Assembly: GCF_000315625.1 (NCBI RefSeq)
Contig: NW_005434400.1
Coordinates: 6,411 to 34,327 of the forward strand
Reading direction: 5' to 3'
DNA from: Guillardia theta CCMP2712
Lineage: Eukaryota; Cryptophyceae; Pyrenomonadales; Geminigeraceae
DNA length: 27,917 bases
Below, piece by piece: positions 8,767-18,247 of this stretch (the first letter of the stretch is position 1; every line of letters begins with the position of its first letter). The position numbers were made by a program, and so were the translations under genes. The notes beneath the pieces were generated by a model. That model worked only from the letters and a program-made list of their open reading frames with translations. It ran no database searches and was not told the origin of the DNA.

Positions 8767-9059
8767 TACTCAAGTTGAATCAGAAGCACAGGTCATACGG
8801 CGAGTAGAGAATTGACGGCCCGATGAGAACTAACCCTCAGTTCACAGTCAAGTTCCGATCATTTGCGAACTTGAAGGTCGGAGCGAACTCCCACCGTCTG
8901 TGCCCGGCCGCGCACATAGCCGCTGAACTTCGGAACTTCAAAAGATCCTGGACCGGATGCGTTCACAACTCGGATCAGCCGGGCCGCCAGCCCGGTCGGA
9001 GACAAGACATCTCAGTAAGTTGCCGGGCCTGTGCGAGCGATCGGTCACTTTTCACCAGT

Positions 9060-9290
9060 AGTACCGTCACGGAGTCCGACTCCCGATCAGCGCCGGGGCG
9101 CGGCGCGCGGCCCGGGCCGGGCCCGCCCGCACTCAGCCCCACTGAGTGTTTTGAGCGTCTGAGCCGGGGGCCGGCGGGCTCCGACCCGGACTCCGAGCCT
9201 CGGAGCCTGTCAGTGACAGTGTGGCCGGGCCGGGCGGGGCCGGGCCGAAGCACGGCCCGGGCCCGGACACTCAGTGAGATGCGGTTTAAC
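9060..9290. promoter_or_regulatory. GC-rich block with clustered palindromes
   Basis: Strongly GC-rich, with several perfect inverted repeats: CACTCAG/CTGAGTG (9130-9148, 5-base loop, followed by TTTT), CTCCGAG/CTCGGAG (9191-9205) and CTGTCA/TGACAG (9207-9219), plus CCCGGGCC-type repeats. It lies about 400 bases upstream of the Tctex1 start. A promoter or CpG-island role is only an inference. Confidence 0.4.
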
Positions 9291-9671
9291 CGCCGAGTGG
9301 GCGGAGTGGCAGGAAACCATGCAGAGAGACGCGAGATGCAGAAGAAGAGAGACGAGAGAAGACATGGAAGAGTAGAAGCTGATGAAATGAATGCAATACA
9401 ATGTTAGACAAGATGATTTAATGAAGTGAGAAGGGAGGATGATCACTGTTATGACCCTCGAGGAACAAATTTCAGAGCACCTGAAATCATCATCTCACGA
9501 ATGATAGGCCAAATATTTGAACAAAGTTTCATTTGCTGTTTTTTCCTCAACAAAGTTTCATTTGCTGTTGTTCCGGACTTGGTCACTTGAAAACGCAATA
9601 GTACTTCTTATTATGTACTTGCAGGTGGAGTTTGGAAATTCTCGATACAATAACCTAGTGCATGAAGAAAA

Positions 9672-10244
9672 ATGGATTTCAATGACGAGGCATCATTCTT
9701 CTGTTGTTTCAATATTTGACATTGGTTTGCAGACTGCCTTCGATAAAGATCAAATCAAAACCATCCTCAAAGAATGCGTTGAAGAGACTCTGGGACAGCA
9801 TACATATGAACACTCAAAAGTGATCAAGAATGCTTGCTAGAGATCTGTCTGTGATGCAACTTGTTTAGATTGGCCAGTGGATCAATGACATTTGTGAGAA
9901 AAGCACAAAAAGGCTGGTGACAAATCTTTAACTCTTTCTTTAGCATCGCTTGTCATACATTTTCAGATTGCTCTGAGCAAGCCCTTCAAATATGTCGTTA
10001 CTTGTGTTATAGTTCAAAGAAATGGTGCAGGTCAGAGATATGATTTCTTTGAGTAGGATCGGAGAATTGATTACTTTCTCCAGGTTTGCACACAGCAGCC
10101 AGCTGTTTCTGGGATAGCGCTAACGATGGATCTGCCAGCTTTAGGTGACTACAACGGACTGGTTTTTGAAACTGAGAATTTGCAATTAGATGGGAGGAGA
10201 AAACCATGTACTGTGTTGCAAAATGCTTTGCTCTAGCAATATGA
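9672..10244 (+). CDS. Tctex1-type dynein light chain (six exons, 111 aa)
   Basis: Homodimeric light chain of the cytoplasmic or axonemal dynein motor; this family binds dynein intermediate chains and cargo. Exons read as 9672-9689, 9733-9831, 9878-9916, 9967-10030, 10084-10144 and 10190-10244, all in frame, ending in TGA. The protein starts MDFNDETAFDKDQIK and has the family's hallmarks: KPFKYVVTC, QRNGAGLHTAASCFWD, DGSASFRWE and KTMYCVAKCFALAI. Length matches the usual 110-115 aa. Introns are 43-53 nt. Introns 1 and 2 appear to start with GC rather than GT (GAG|GCATCA, AAT|GCTTGC). For intron 2 a GT donor 12 bases upstream is possible but would delete four residues. The assignment is firm; whether it is the cytoplasmic or axonemal isoform cannot be told. 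Confidence 0.9.
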
Positions 10245-10285
10245 TTGTAAGTCTGTTTCAAAGCTTTCAAAACGCAAGAAATGCT

Positions 10286-10782
10286 TCAAATCTCTGGCAT
10301 CGCTCGAGCAAGTCCCAATTCATTCAGTTCGCGCTCGAATGCTTCTGATTCCCTAATCGACTTTTCGTTAGAATAGATTTGAGATGATCGGCCTGTCTAA
10401 CTTACCGATTGTAGAGCTCGAGCATCTGCTGTTTCCTCCGCACCTTCAGCTCTTCTGATTGCAGCCGGATCTCGTCCCTGATGTCGCTCTCTCTCTGTTT
10501 CCTAATCAGGCCTCCGGACATGCTAGAGACTGCCTGTCGCCATCAGCATCAGTCGTGGCCAATAAGTGAAACATATGACTAGTACACACTTGCCCTTCGT
10601 GCCATTTTGCTGTCGCACGCAGATTCAAGGTTTCTTTCTTTGCTGTTTCCATTTTGGCATAATACGCATTTTCCCTGCAGAGACAAACACATAATTGAGT
10701 ACATGTGTGGTTGCAAAGAACGCAAGGGTATTCGGAATAACCTGCACATTTTTGCAACATTTGCTCCAACAATCTTGGACAT
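10286..10782 (-). CDS. Small coiled-coil protein resembling ciliary microtubule inner protein CFAP141 (four exons, 106 aa)
   Basis: Exons in coding order: 10782-10742, 10674-10590, 10533-10406 and 10352-10286; introns of 53-67 nt with GT-AG ends, frame kept throughout. The protein starts MSKIVGANVAKMCRENAYY. A mid-section LNLRATAKWHEG is followed by a charged helix, and the C-terminal part reads LKVRRKQQMLELYNRESEAF then ELNELGLA. Length, basic helical character and the C-terminal L..VR....L..L...E...(F/Y)..EL...G pattern resemble CFAP141 (human C1orf189), a protein inside the lumen of ciliary doublet microtubules. It is tail-to-tail with the dynein light chain gene, 41 bases apart, so two cilium-related genes are adjacent. 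The gene model is fairly secure; the family name is tentative because the protein is short. Confidence 0.65.
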
Positions 10783-11903
10783 TTATATTCAATCCTAAGT
10801 ACCTTCAAACCTGTGGAAAGTTCCCATTTTGTTCAGAAATTCAGAACAACAAGGAACGATCAACTTTGAAGTCGCGAGCAAATTTTCACAAGGATTTCGC
10901 TCTACAGCAACTATTCTCAACGCATCCTTACACAAGGCTTCCGTCAACATGAAGCTATCTATCTTACTCTTTTAAACTCGGCAGTGATAAACTAAAGGAC
11001 GCTCAAGTCAGGCTTCGAGCAGTAACGGGTTGATCATTTCATGACTCACTAGTCATCATATCCACTGTTTTCTGATCCCAGCACTGCGCTAGCTCTGAGC
11101 CCATGTTACTCGCCGCTCGGATCAACCTTCGGCGAGCCGAGAGTCAAATTTTCAAACTTGCCCTTGGCAAGTTGACAGTGGACCGTTGGAGGCTCAGCGG
11201 CCACCGCGGCAGCGACCTGGATGGCTGATCCAGCGCTGGCTCAGATCGTCAGTTAGCGGCGGCGCTGCCAGCCGCAGCATCGCATGCCTCCGAGTCCATC
11301 ATCATCATTGTACTACGGTCACTGATCATTGTGATTGCGATCGGATGATTTGCGAGTCAACGCCTCCCGGCGTCAGTTTCAACGGACGGACCGTTATACC
11401 GTTACCATCGATTCGATCTATTTTTTACCGTTACAAGTATCCGTTATTTCAGATTCTCCCGAAATAGACCGCGGTTCGTCTGCATGCCAGAAAGCGTACA
11501 AGCAGAAGATGCGGAGAGAAGGGGGAGAAATGTCGAGGATGTTAGTTTTAGATAGATCGATGCAATGCTGCTTCATGATAGATCCTATAATCTGACGACC
11601 AAACGTCGAAGCGCAATCGTTTTATTTCGTTTGCCAAGTTATCTCGTTCATCATTTAATCGCATTCATGACTTGAAAAGGCTGTCTTGTTGATACATAGG
11701 CGATTCTTGCAACATTCCAACACCTTTGCTCAAGTATCCATTTACGTTCCTCGACCATTCACTTTGCCTCTTTTGCAAATTATCTTCTAAGCAATCATAA
11801 ACGCTTCTGAAGCATTCACATACTTTTCTGAAAGCGTTTGAACACTTTTCTGAAACATTCAAATTGGCTGTTTAGCCTTGCTATTACTGATGTATTATGA
11901 TAG
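10783..11903. other. Intergenic region, no gene recognised
   Basis: A GC-richer stretch at 11100-11290 (with CGGCGAGCCGAG and AGCGGCGGCGCTGCC) may be a promoter or island. Around 11665-11862 the minus strand has a 65-codon open frame (MNVSEKCSNAFRKVCECF) arising from an imperfect repeat of CTTTTCTGAAA and GCATTCA phrases. It shows no family resemblance and is not called a gene. Confidence 0.45.
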
Positions 11904-12180
11904 ATGTGGAGCAAGTTCGTGGAGGCACAGGGTGACAAGACCCAGAAGACTGAGCAGTTGTTTCAAGTCAAGGCGACTGAGCAGCAAACCACCAAGCTTG
12001 ACATTGGAATGGGTCTTCCATTCAACGTCAACTCCCACAGACGCCAGTAAGTTTTCACTGTAAGTTGTGAGGTTTCTGTTCTAACCTGAACTTTCCAGAT
12101 TGCCATGGCAGTCGGCTAAGGCCATGCACTTCAGCCCCAACACTGCCACCCTCTCCCCCCTGATGCCACTTGGTACCTAA
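11904..12180 (+). CDS. Unknown 74-aa protein, two exons
   Basis: Exons 11904-12046 and 12099-12180, joined by a 52-nt intron with a strong GTAAGT donor and TTTCCAG acceptor; the frame continues to a TAA at 12178-12180. The protein starts MWSKFVEAQGDKTQKTEQLF and ends SPLMPLGT. It is hydrophilic, Gln/Lys/Thr-rich at first, then has a proline-containing, probably extended C-terminus (LPWQSAKAMHFSP). No signal peptide or membrane span. An in-frame stop directly precedes the ATG, which supports the start unless the ATG follows an intron acceptor (GATTATGATAG is acceptor-like). Convergent with the UCH gene, 97 bases between stops. Not recognised. Confidence 0.55.
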
Positions 12181-12277
12181 GTTTTATCACTATTTGCTTG
12201 TGAATGAAAGAGAGACAATTTTGAAACAAATTGCTTATGTTTCATCTTTGAATTGAAATGAAAGTCTTGTTACTATT

Positions 12278-13169
12278 TCAATCTAATGGCAGGGCTGGTC
12301 CCAGAGCCATGATTGAGAAGTTCACCTGCCCTGGTTCGCGATCAAAGATTCTCTCCTTGATACTCCCGACTGCATCCTGCAAAAGGGAAGACGGACTTGA
12401 TTTTCCAAGGTTGATAGGAAAGGGCTTCCGTCCATCAAGCTCGTACATGCTGCCGTCCTACACTCCTTGTTGACATGGAGCACCATCATTCAGATTGCAA
12501 AACATACCTTATGTACGATACAGAGGAAGTGAGAGTCAACATCATCCATTTGTGGTTGTCTGTCAAACAACTCATCATGCAAAGCAAGCAAGGATCAAAG
12601 ACACTTGCGTTTGGCCTTCTTCCGCTGCGCTCTGATGCAAACTTTCCAACTCAGTGTCTTCATTCAACTCATCAGCCCTGGAGAGCATTGAAAACATTAG
12701 TATTGTACTGTAAAATATATAACGTGCACCTGTCGTCAGGACTTTTTGTTTTTGTTTTCTCGTAGAGTCTCTTTGCCCAGCCTTCGATCTCCATCGATTC
12801 TTGACAGTTGAGTAACGCGTGTAGTACAGCCATCGTGCCGCAAGCGTTGCCGATCTTCTGCTTGCAAAACCAAAGACTCTCAGGGACAGACTGTCCTTCC
12901 TTTTTGATTTTTTCAACAGAGTCTGTTGCAAACTGCTCTATTTCAGGAGTCAATGGAAATAAGAAGAGTACTGCGACGACAGGTGTTGGCACCATTGCGA
13001 GCAGTTCAGGATCAGTGCCGAACACATCTGACAACACACCATTCAATGGCCTTCCAGGAACAAATAGTACAATACCATGAAACTGCCAGGTTGGAGGACA
13101 TCCAATCTTGTGACTGAAAGTGGTTATCACCTCAGGGTTGCTTTCCTGGACATCAATAGATTGCCTCAT
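12278..13169 (-). CDS. Ubiquitin carboxyl-terminal hydrolase, UCH (peptidase C12) family, UCHL3-like
   Basis: Cysteine protease that removes small adducts from the ubiquitin C-terminus. Exons in coding order: 13169-13076, 13027-12730, 12677-12603, 12559-12508 and 12457-12278; introns 43-52 nt. Family signatures: ESNPEV near the N-terminus, WQFHDVFGTDPELLAMV, the active-site segment KIGNACGTMAVLHAL with its catalytic Cys, EEGQTQ before the crossover loop, VDSHFLCIVHKDGSMYELDG with catalytic His and downstream Asp (DGRKPFP), and a C-terminal FSIMALGPALPLD. The first intron is 48 nt with no stop in frame, so an unspliced reading inserts 16 residues between WQFH and DVFG. The start (MRQSIDVQESNPEV) fits the family's short N-terminus, but GATGTCCAG just after it resembles an acceptor, so an earlier first exon is possible. 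Confidence 0.92.
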
Positions 13170-14239
13170 TAGCCTTGAGATGCTATCAATATTGTACATT
13201 CGAATGTTCATTGTCGTTATGAATTTGTACACTCAAGTATGTAAATCATGTGATACAGAGAGCATGCACATAGTTTTAAGATTTCCCTCTCTTGCACTGG
13301 AACAAAGTGTTTAACCGAAGTTTGAATCGCGTATATTATGTTAACAACAATCATGCAACACAAACGCGTGACATATGATGAATTATCGTCCAAATGGAGT
13401 AAGACAGGATGGGTGACTTAAAATGATTCCATGATTTCTTAGCATCGAACTTTGTCAGCCAATCATTTGGAGTGTTTGAGCTATCGCTGGGTCGCTGCTA
13501 TTTTCACGCCTTCACTTTTACACATTGTTTGCCCTCGTCATATCCTACATGTACACACTTATCACATGTTCTCTTCGCTCCCATTCTGTTTTGTTATCTT
13601 ACCAGCGCCAACCAGAGCTTGGTTCCTGGCATTGCGTACAGCGCTGGCGGTGTACCGGTTTGAAACGGTTTTTTTTATGTAACGAGCAAAATTGCGTTCG
13701 TAACGGAACTCTTCAAACTGCAAGGATGGCAGGCTTTAGTAGAGTAGATGCTGAAAATGTTGGCGCAAGAAAGCAGGAGGAGGGAAGAGGATGCTAGATA
13801 GAGAAAGAAACTAGAAGTTTCGACTTCTTTGATGCCAGCCGATCATCAGATGAAAGATAGAAACATGGTGAATCTTATGTCTAAGCAGTGAGTCAAGGTT
13901 TGAACTGTATCAGTTCTAGATCAAAATGTCTTCATAGCAGAAGTCAAGACCAAGTAACAAACCTCTCAAACTGGTTGAAATCACATAATGATATAGAGAA
14001 GAGATAGAAATGTCTCTGCAGCTTTGAAGATGGTGGAGAGACAGCGACTACAGATTAGCGTTTAGTTTGACCGACGATCTCAAGCATTGTTGTTTATGTG
14101 ACGTTTCAGCAGTTTTCTTTCTAAATTGTTACAGAACTATCAATTGGACAGGCTAGGATCAAAGTCAAATCTGAATTTGTTTTCTTACAGATGTATCATT
14201 AAAAGGAATATCGAGGGTTTGGCAATCCCAAGGAAGGAG
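13170..14239. other. Region between the divergent UCH and LRR genes, no gene recognised
   Basis: Mixed AT-rich sequence. Short frames at 13452-13797 overlap one another and show no domain. A convincing acceptor (GTTTTCTTACAG, ending near 14189) just upstream of the LRR gene start suggests a 5' UTR intron of that gene. Confidence 0.45.
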
Positions 14240-16542
14240 ATGGCAGATTCCTTGTCCTTCATATCGTTCGAAAAGTTCAAGACGGAAGTAGCGCAGAGAA
14301 CAAAGAAAGCGTTACAAGAGCAGCCGAGTGTGCATGAAGATGGTGCGAGAAACCGTGTTTACGACAAACACGAGTTGTTTGATGATCTGCATCTTGACCT
14401 GGATAAGCCGAACTTGCTTGATAAACGTCCGAAGAGCGCGAGAGGGGTTTCAGATCGTTATGTTCCCGTCCACGAAAATATTCCGGATAGACTGAAGCAT
14501 ACACCTCGAAGCAATGTTGCGGAAAAGAAGACACCAACTTCCGGTCCAGTCTCTAAGAGATTGTTGAAGCTAGCCGACACCAGCAAGGGCAAAACTGTCT
14601 ATCTCTATGCCAATGACGGGCATTATGACAAGGCTGGCTACAAGCTTTTGCTTCCTGAAAACATGGAGCTTCTTCTTGATACGGCTGCGCAGAAACTCTC
14701 TCTCCCCGCCGCTGCTCGGCTTGTCTTTCGGCTGCCCAGTGGAGACCAAGTGAGACATTTCTACGAGGTCGAAGATGACGATCAACTCGTCTTCTCCTGC
14801 AAAGAGCCCTTCAAGCCTCCCCCCCCCCCTGAACTCAGGCAGAAGAGTAAAACTAAGATTCCAGGTGATGTCCTTCCTCTACGAAACTTTGTTTTCTCTA
14901 AACCCTTCCGCCTTCGCTGTGCATTTTTTGACACAGTGTACATTAGTGAAACAAACTAAGGCAACCAAGCAACGGATGGCGGCCTACCAGGCAGCTCTCG
15001 CTGTTTCCTCACCGCCCTCTATATCCATGGACACGAAACTGATGCTGCAGGACACTAACCGCCTCCTCCGACACTTCCGTCTTGCCTACGGGACTCAGCT
15101 TCAAAAGAACTCAGCCTCGGAAGTCGTGGGGCCTGAACGCTCATTAGAGACTGTCAGGCTTCTCTGCGGTCTTGGAGCTGTTTCTCTCCGTAATCAGGCT
15201 CTCACCTCTCTCAAGGGCATGACTTTGCAGACGGACATGGTTGAGTTGTATCTTCAGAATAACTTGTTGACAAATTTCGAACATCTGCCTCAACAACCCA
15301 AACTCAAGGAGATCAGGCTGGAAAACAACGTGTTGTACTCTTTTCGTGGCTTCCAGCAACAACCAAGACTGGAGCAAATTTGGTTGGAAGGAAATCCAAT
15401 TTTTGCTCACCCGCAATACCGTTTGATGGTCACAATCATGCAGCTGAATGGGTATCTCACCCGCATCGACAACGTGCTGGTCGAGCGTGATGAGCGTTTG
15501 CTGGCGCAAGCCCTCGCTCCTTATGTGACCGAAGCGCTGCGAGCTGGGTGGCTGCTGGACACTGTCAGGCAGCCTGATGCTGACCTTGACATGTCGGTGG
15601 CTGAATTTCAAGAGTATCAATATTCCAACAACTTGAATGAGTCGTTGCTGCCATTGGGGCGGCATGCCGTCAACGGTAGATCGAACAAGATCGTGATGGA
15701 CCATGGGGAGGAAGGAGAGATCAGCGATGCAGCAGGCCGATACGTGTCGAACATGATGAAGGCTCCTTCGGATAGCGCCAACGTGAGTGCCAACGTAGAC
15801 CAGGACGCCGAGATGGGAAGCCCTGGTCGCATGGCAGCGCAGATTGAGAGATTGACCGACGCCCTTGTGCGAGCATCGCAGAAGTCGAACGTGAAAGAGA
15901 AGTTGCTCGTGGAAACATCCGCAAAGCTGAGGGCTGTGCAAGAAACGGCAGAGCGAACCAAGAAAGAGCTAGAAATCAAAGAAGAGGCTCTTAAGGAGTC
16001 TGAAAAGATTCTTTCAAAGCGAACAGAGCAATGTAGACAACTCTATGATATTGTTGGCGCGCTGGAACAGAGGCTAGCTCAGCAGCCGGACGCAAGCTTG
16101 TCGACGCCTCACCAGGGGTCTGATCGCTCCAGGTACACCAATGCTGCTGTTCAGACAGAAGAGTGGAGCAGCTCTGAGCGAGCTGCCGCTGTTGGAGAAG
16201 AGCTGATGGCTGAGAGAAGGTAAAGTTTTACAGCTCCGTCTTGTTTTCTCACTTTTTTGCAGATCTCGAGCTAGCGAGCGAGCTGCGCTTGAAGCTAAGA
16301 TTCAACGACTTGAGCTGTCCATCGCCGCCTCGGAGAACTCCTCCAACCATGTCCACCTGGCTCTTTTCTCAGGTTTGCTGCTGAATCTATCGACAAAGGG
16401 TGTCTGACAGCTAGTCTTGCTTTCAGAGGTGCGAAGTCGTCTAATGGGAGAGCTTTCCTATTCCATCCCCGACAGCAACGTCATCTCCTCCATTGTCAAG
16501 GATATCGACCGTCACCTTGGGGAGTTCGGAGGCGATGAGTGA
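14240..16542 (+). CDS. Doublecortin-like, leucine-rich-repeat and coiled-coil protein (four exons, 707 aa)
   Basis: Exons 14240-14864, 14947-16219, 16263-16372 and 16427-16542. Intron phases agree and the frame ends in TGA. Residues 1-115 are charged and low in structure. Residues about 118-192 (KTVYLYANDGHYDKAGYKLL to LVFSCKEPF) resemble a doublecortin-type domain, which in other proteins binds microtubules. Residues about 281-400 are SDS22-type LRRs (MVELYLQNN, LKEIRLENN, LEQIWLEGNP) with a final capping motif (IFAHPQYR). Residues about 505-650 form a long coiled coil, interrupted by YTNAAVQTEE, a phrase often seen in centrosomal and ciliary coiled-coil proteins. The last 40 residues are conserved-looking (SYSIPDSNVISSIV). 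A cytoskeletal scaffold role is inferred from the domains. The doublecortin call is weaker than the LRR call. Confidence 0.82.
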
Positions 16543-16624
16543 TGGGAGAACTAGAGGGAGTCATTGGAGTTTTGCTAGTTGATGTTTCAGGACGAATTAA
16601 TTTGAACCAAATGTAAGCCAAACT

Positions 16625-16760
16625 TTCTGCTCCCCCCGGCACTTGTCAGTGTCTGGCCCCCTCAGGGGCGGGCCTCAGAGTCTCAGGCCCGCGTGTGATC
16701 ACCGGCGGACTGACCGGCGGAGCTGCTAGCATTCAGTAACGGAAATAACGTATGTTGGTG
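16625..16760. promoter_or_regulatory. GC-rich palindromic block between genes
   Basis: Includes an imperfect palindrome GGGCCT...AGGCCC (about 16670-16690), GTCAGTGTCTGGCC and repeated ACCGGCGGA-type phrases. These are similar in composition and wording to the block at 9060-9290 (CAGTGACAGTGTGGCC, CCGGCGGGCTCCG). It lies just before the next gene. Function is unknown. Confidence 0.35.
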
Positions 16761-16764
16761 GGGC

Positions 16765-17868
16765 ATGGGAATGGGGTGGAGAACGTGTGCAGCAGCAATG
16801 GCGATGGTGGGGGCGGCAGAGGCGCTCGTAGGAGGAGGAAGAGGAGGATCAAGACATGAAGTCATGCATGGCGCTGCGAGATTTGACCCGAGAAGCTCGA
16901 GACGACCGACAGCAAAGGGGACTGGAGATGTTTGGGCTGAGGAAAGGAAACTGGCGGCTGCCATGGAGCACATGATAGTTAGAAAGGTTGGTCTGCGACG
17001 ATGGTTAGAGGAGAGGCGGGACTTCTGGCCAACTGAAGTAGCATCAGAGAGGCGACGTGTGGAGATGGAAGAGGAAAGGAAGGAAGACGTTCTAAGACGG
17101 GAAGGCTGGGGAGAAGGAGGAGGAGCAATTGACGGATTCGAGAAGCTAAAGAGAGCAAGATGGGAGGAGACAGCAATGTCAGACATCAGAGACTCTCAAG
17201 GTGATGGAGAAAGAGGAAAGGGGCTGATAAGATACATCCAAGACAACGGTGATGTAAAAGAAATCGACACTCGAAGCTGGCCGACGATTACCCTTGGGTC
17301 GAATGACGAAACTCTGCGAATACGAGGAGGTGGAAACGAGAAGACCGAGGACAAAGAAACAAATATGGTCAAGAAAGACAATAACTTCAGGTGGAGGTCC
17401 ATGTTGGATAACGTGGTGGTCATCGAAATGAAGAGGAAGGATGGTCTCGTAGACAGATTCTCAATCTCTGGAATCGTGTTGGATTGTTTTCTTGCTAGTC
17501 AGGTGTGTTCACAACCTCAACAGTTGCCCTATGTTCCTGCTTGAATCGGATTCTAATTCTTGCTGTTCAGATGCTTGTTGCTGTCCAAATTCTTGTAGAT
17601 TTCTTCATCGCTATTCCTGTACTGAAGTTGTACTCTCAAGTACGCATGTTCTTGCTCATTACCTGGAGGTTTTGTGACGACGTGTCAGTTTGTTGTGCAG
17701 CTTCTGTTGCCAAGCATGAGCGAGTTTCCAGCAATCGCAGAGATGTCTATCATGGCTTGTCACTGGGGGTTGCGGTGAGTCGACAGTTTTCTTGAGTGCC
17801 GTATGACCTGCACCAAGGTTATCAAAATCAGTCCTTTCTGCTCTGTTTGCAGGCTGGTTGATTGCTAA
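16765..17868 (+). CDS. Unknown protein with N-terminal signal-like and C-terminal hydrophobic segments (four exons, about 298 aa)
   Basis: Exons 16765-17502, 17571-17639, 17701-17774 and 17853-17868; the first two junctions are phase 0, the third phase 2, and all have GT-AG ends. The start MGMGWRTCAAAMAMVGAAEA is a plausible secretory signal. The middle is strongly charged (ERRRVEMEEERKEDVLRRE) and later basic. The C-terminal part SISGIVLDCFLASQ joins, across the first intron, to MLVAVQILVDFFIAIPVLKL, giving one long hydrophobic stretch that could span a membrane. The clean phase match across this junction is the main support for splicing. The tiny last exon is the least certain. No family recognised. 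The ATG choice is uncertain, because other ATGs lie close by. Confidence 0.45.
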
Positions 17869-18247
17869 GTTCTCTCAATGCGGTTATGCTTTCCAGTCTC
17901 CTCTCGTTCCTGTTCGTTTGTCTCGTTTGCCTCCTTCTATCCCATCTGACATGTCTACAAGACGGTCTACGCTTCCTTCTCTTGTCTGTATAGTACTTGG
18001 TCCTTTCTTAAACAGATGGCGGTGGATGAAAGTAAGCAGTGTTCATCTCTTTTTGCAAGACCTCACGACGCGTATCAGGATTTAAGAGTACTCTGACTTT
18101 CTCTGGCATTTCTTTGCGGTTTCTATCGTGTGAGGTGAGGCACAGTTGCTGGTTTTTTCGTGTTGGTGACGTGAGCTGGCTCAGATTCCTGGTCTGCTTT
18201 TCTTCATTTGGGCTGCTTGCAGTAGGCGTGACGGAGAGCCGCTCACG
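17869..18247. other. T-rich intergenic or 5' exon/intron region
   Basis: Pyrimidine-rich with many splice-like signals. A possible first exon of the next gene starts at ATG 18016 (MAVDESKQC) and could be joined, via a donor in GACGC|GTATCA near 18069 and the acceptor GCTTGCAG ending near 18221, to RRDGEPLT just before the ATG at 18248. This is only one of several readings. Confidence 0.3.

Larger units (their letters stand above)
8152..9671. other. Region without a recognised gene between the array and the Tctex1 gene
   Basis: Contains the A4 3' flank (to about 8369), unique AT-rich DNA, a minisatellite (8595-8766) and a GC-rich palindrome cluster (about 9060-9290). The longest open frames, at 8823-9407, owe their length to high GC and show no recognisable domain. 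The stretch 9410-9671 is AT-rich and probably the Tctex1 5' region. Confidence 0.5.

Noticed and set aside
9130-9152. Hairpin followed by TTTT as a bacterial-type terminator or Pol III end
   Set aside because: Only four T and no recognisable small RNA gene or A/B box upstream; it is one of several palindromes in a GC-rich block.
8823-9407. 194-codon plus-strand frame through the GC-rich block
   Set aside because: Long mainly because stops are rare at high GC. The translation is Arg/Gly/Pro-rich with no motif, and an opposite-strand frame of 92 codons exists in the same place.
11665-11862. 65-codon minus-strand frame MNVSEKCSNAFRKVCECF
   Set aside because: Arises from a short imperfect repeat in AT-rich DNA, with no splice signals or family resemblance.
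12258-12473. 71-codon plus-strand frame
   Set aside because: Antisense of the last UCH exon, which carries the YELDGRKPFP signature on the minus strand.
15144-15941. 265-codon minus-strand open frame
   Set aside because: Antisense to the LRR and coiled-coil exon, with no domain. The forward frame has clear LRRs and matching intron phases.
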